From: RZYP01 sp050256135
GTDB taxonomy: Bacteria > Bacillota > Negativicutes > Acidaminococcales > Acidaminococcaceae
Assembly (NCBI GenBank): GCA_050256135.1
Contig: JBFWIF010000117.1
Coordinates: 1 to 5,719, forward strand
Direction: 5' to 3'
Length of the DNA: 5,719 nucleotides
The stretch's first letter is position 1. Every line of letters begins with the position of its first letter. The notes below the pieces were generated by a model. The model did not search any database. It was not told the DNA's origin and saw nothing but the letters and a program-made list of their open reading frames with translations. The position numbers were made by a program, and so were the translations under genes. Positions 5,054-5,719 of the stretch are shown piece by piece.

Positions 5054-5719
5054 TTAGGCGAGAGATACAACGGAATTTTTGGTTTTCTTCGCTACCCTCA
5101 GCATCAAATCAACTTCTTTGATAACCTGCTTCTTGTCCCACCCCTTGTCAACAGCTACTACGCCTATGCTTAAAGTGGCAATACCGCAATCATCACTATC
5201 CCTTACAACATCTTTGAGTTTGTTCATAATCTCCAGCGAACTTTCGATATCTGTATCAGGAAATATGATAACAAACTCGTCACCGCCCCAGCGAGTTACA
5301 ACATCAATGTTGCGGGTATATTTACGAAAGACATTCGATATATTGACCAGAATTGCATCGCCAGCGTAATGACCCAATTGATCATTTATCTGCTTGAAGT
5401 TATCAACATCTATTGCTGCCACACATACAGAATAGTCTCCACACTTGTTTCTTTCGATTTCTTGAACAAGCCGTATATTAAAGAACCATCTATTACCTAA
5501 CCTCGTCAGAAAGTCAAACATGGCCATATAGTGAAGTTCGTAAATCATTCTGCCGATGATTGCGCCGAAAACAGCAAAAAGCACTATAGCAAAATAAACA
5601 GCAAAATCTCGCATATTTGGATAGTAGGTTTCACTAAGTCGTTGAATCAAAAAAGCAATTGAAGCAGACGCCGCTCCTAATAAAGTAAAAATAAGTGAAG
5701 TATGCTTATGAAATATTTT
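5054..5719 (-). CDS. Membrane-anchored diguanylate cyclase (GGDEF), 5' end outside window
   Basis: Makes cyclic di-GMP from two GTP at the inner membrane. The frame is open to the window edge, giving 221 visible residues; the first possible start inside (TTG at 5650) has no ribosome binding site and falls within a membrane helix, so the gene very likely begins outside. Two hydrophobic helices are seen at about 7-25 and 39-60, then a complete GGDEF domain: DFLTRLGN (69-76), DVDNFKQINDQLGH (104-117), RWGGDEF with the signature at 145-149, and LSIGVV (183-188). An inhibitory I-site RNID (136-139) stands exactly five residues before GGDEF, so catalysis and product inhibition both look intact. The tail (AKKTKNSVV) lacks the usual GRNR pattern. 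No separate sensor domain is visible; it may precede the first helix. The gene is closed by the terminator at 4975-5000. Confidence 0.93.
   Translation of the reverse strand, partial: KIFHKHTSLIFTLLGAASASIAFLIQRLSETYYPNMRDFAVYFAIVLFAVFGAIIGRMIYELHYMAMFDFLTRLGNRWFFNIRLVQEIERNKCGDYSVCVAAIDVDNFKQINDQLGHYAGDAILVNISNVFRKYTRNIDVVTRWGGDEFVIIFPDTDIESSLEIMNKLKDVVRDSDDCGIATLSIGVVAVDKGWDKKQVIKEVDLMLRVAKKTKNSVVSLA

Noticed and set aside
1..5719. A new defence or mobile system in the window
   Set aside because: All genes belong to known housekeeping, transport or signalling families; no integrase, transposase, repeat array or toxin-antitoxin pair is seen.

Overview
The window looks like a chromosomal segment of a low-GC, Bacillota-type bacterium. 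The best evidence is the gene order tsaE-tsaB-rimI-tsaD, which matches the Bacillus subtilis ydiB-ydiC-ydiD-ydiE arrangement, together with AGGAGG-type ribosome binding sites and several non-ATG starts. A Negativicutes or Clostridia member would fit, but that is only an impression. Every gene I can support lies on the minus strand, so transcription runs from high to low coordinates.

In the direction of transcription the layout is: (1) 5719-5054, a membrane-anchored diguanylate cyclase whose 5' end lies outside the window, closed by a strong intrinsic terminator at 4975-5000. (2) 4850-3681, a 12-helix-type major facilitator transporter of unknown substrate, with weak promoter candidates upstream. 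(3) 3609-992, a compact four-gene operon, tsaE, tsaB, rimI and tsaD, with overlaps or very short gaps and an extended -10 promoter just upstream. (4) A 176-bp intergenic stretch (816-991) with two perfect DnaA boxes 63 bp apart and a possible 13-codon reading frame. (5) 815-1, a PdtaS/EutW-like sensor histidine kinase cut off by the window edge two codons after its phosphoacceptor histidine.

TsaE, TsaB and TsaD form the bacterial complex that puts the threonylcarbamoyl group of t6A on A37 of ANN-decoding tRNAs. The fourth component, TsaC/YrdC, which makes the threonylcarbamoyl-adenylate, is not in this window. RimI is the N-terminal acetyltransferase family usually found in this cluster. The diguanylate cyclase and the histidine kinase are two separate signalling genes flanking the housekeeping block, and nothing here links them functionally.

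In three genes the longest open frame overstates the protein: tsaB most likely starts at a TTG (231 aa), tsaD at an internal ATG (338 aa) and the transporter at an internal ATG (389 aa). I see no mobile element, CRISPR, tRNA or rRNA. The least ordinary element is the DnaA-box pair before the histidine kinase. No region over about 300 bases lacks a gene.
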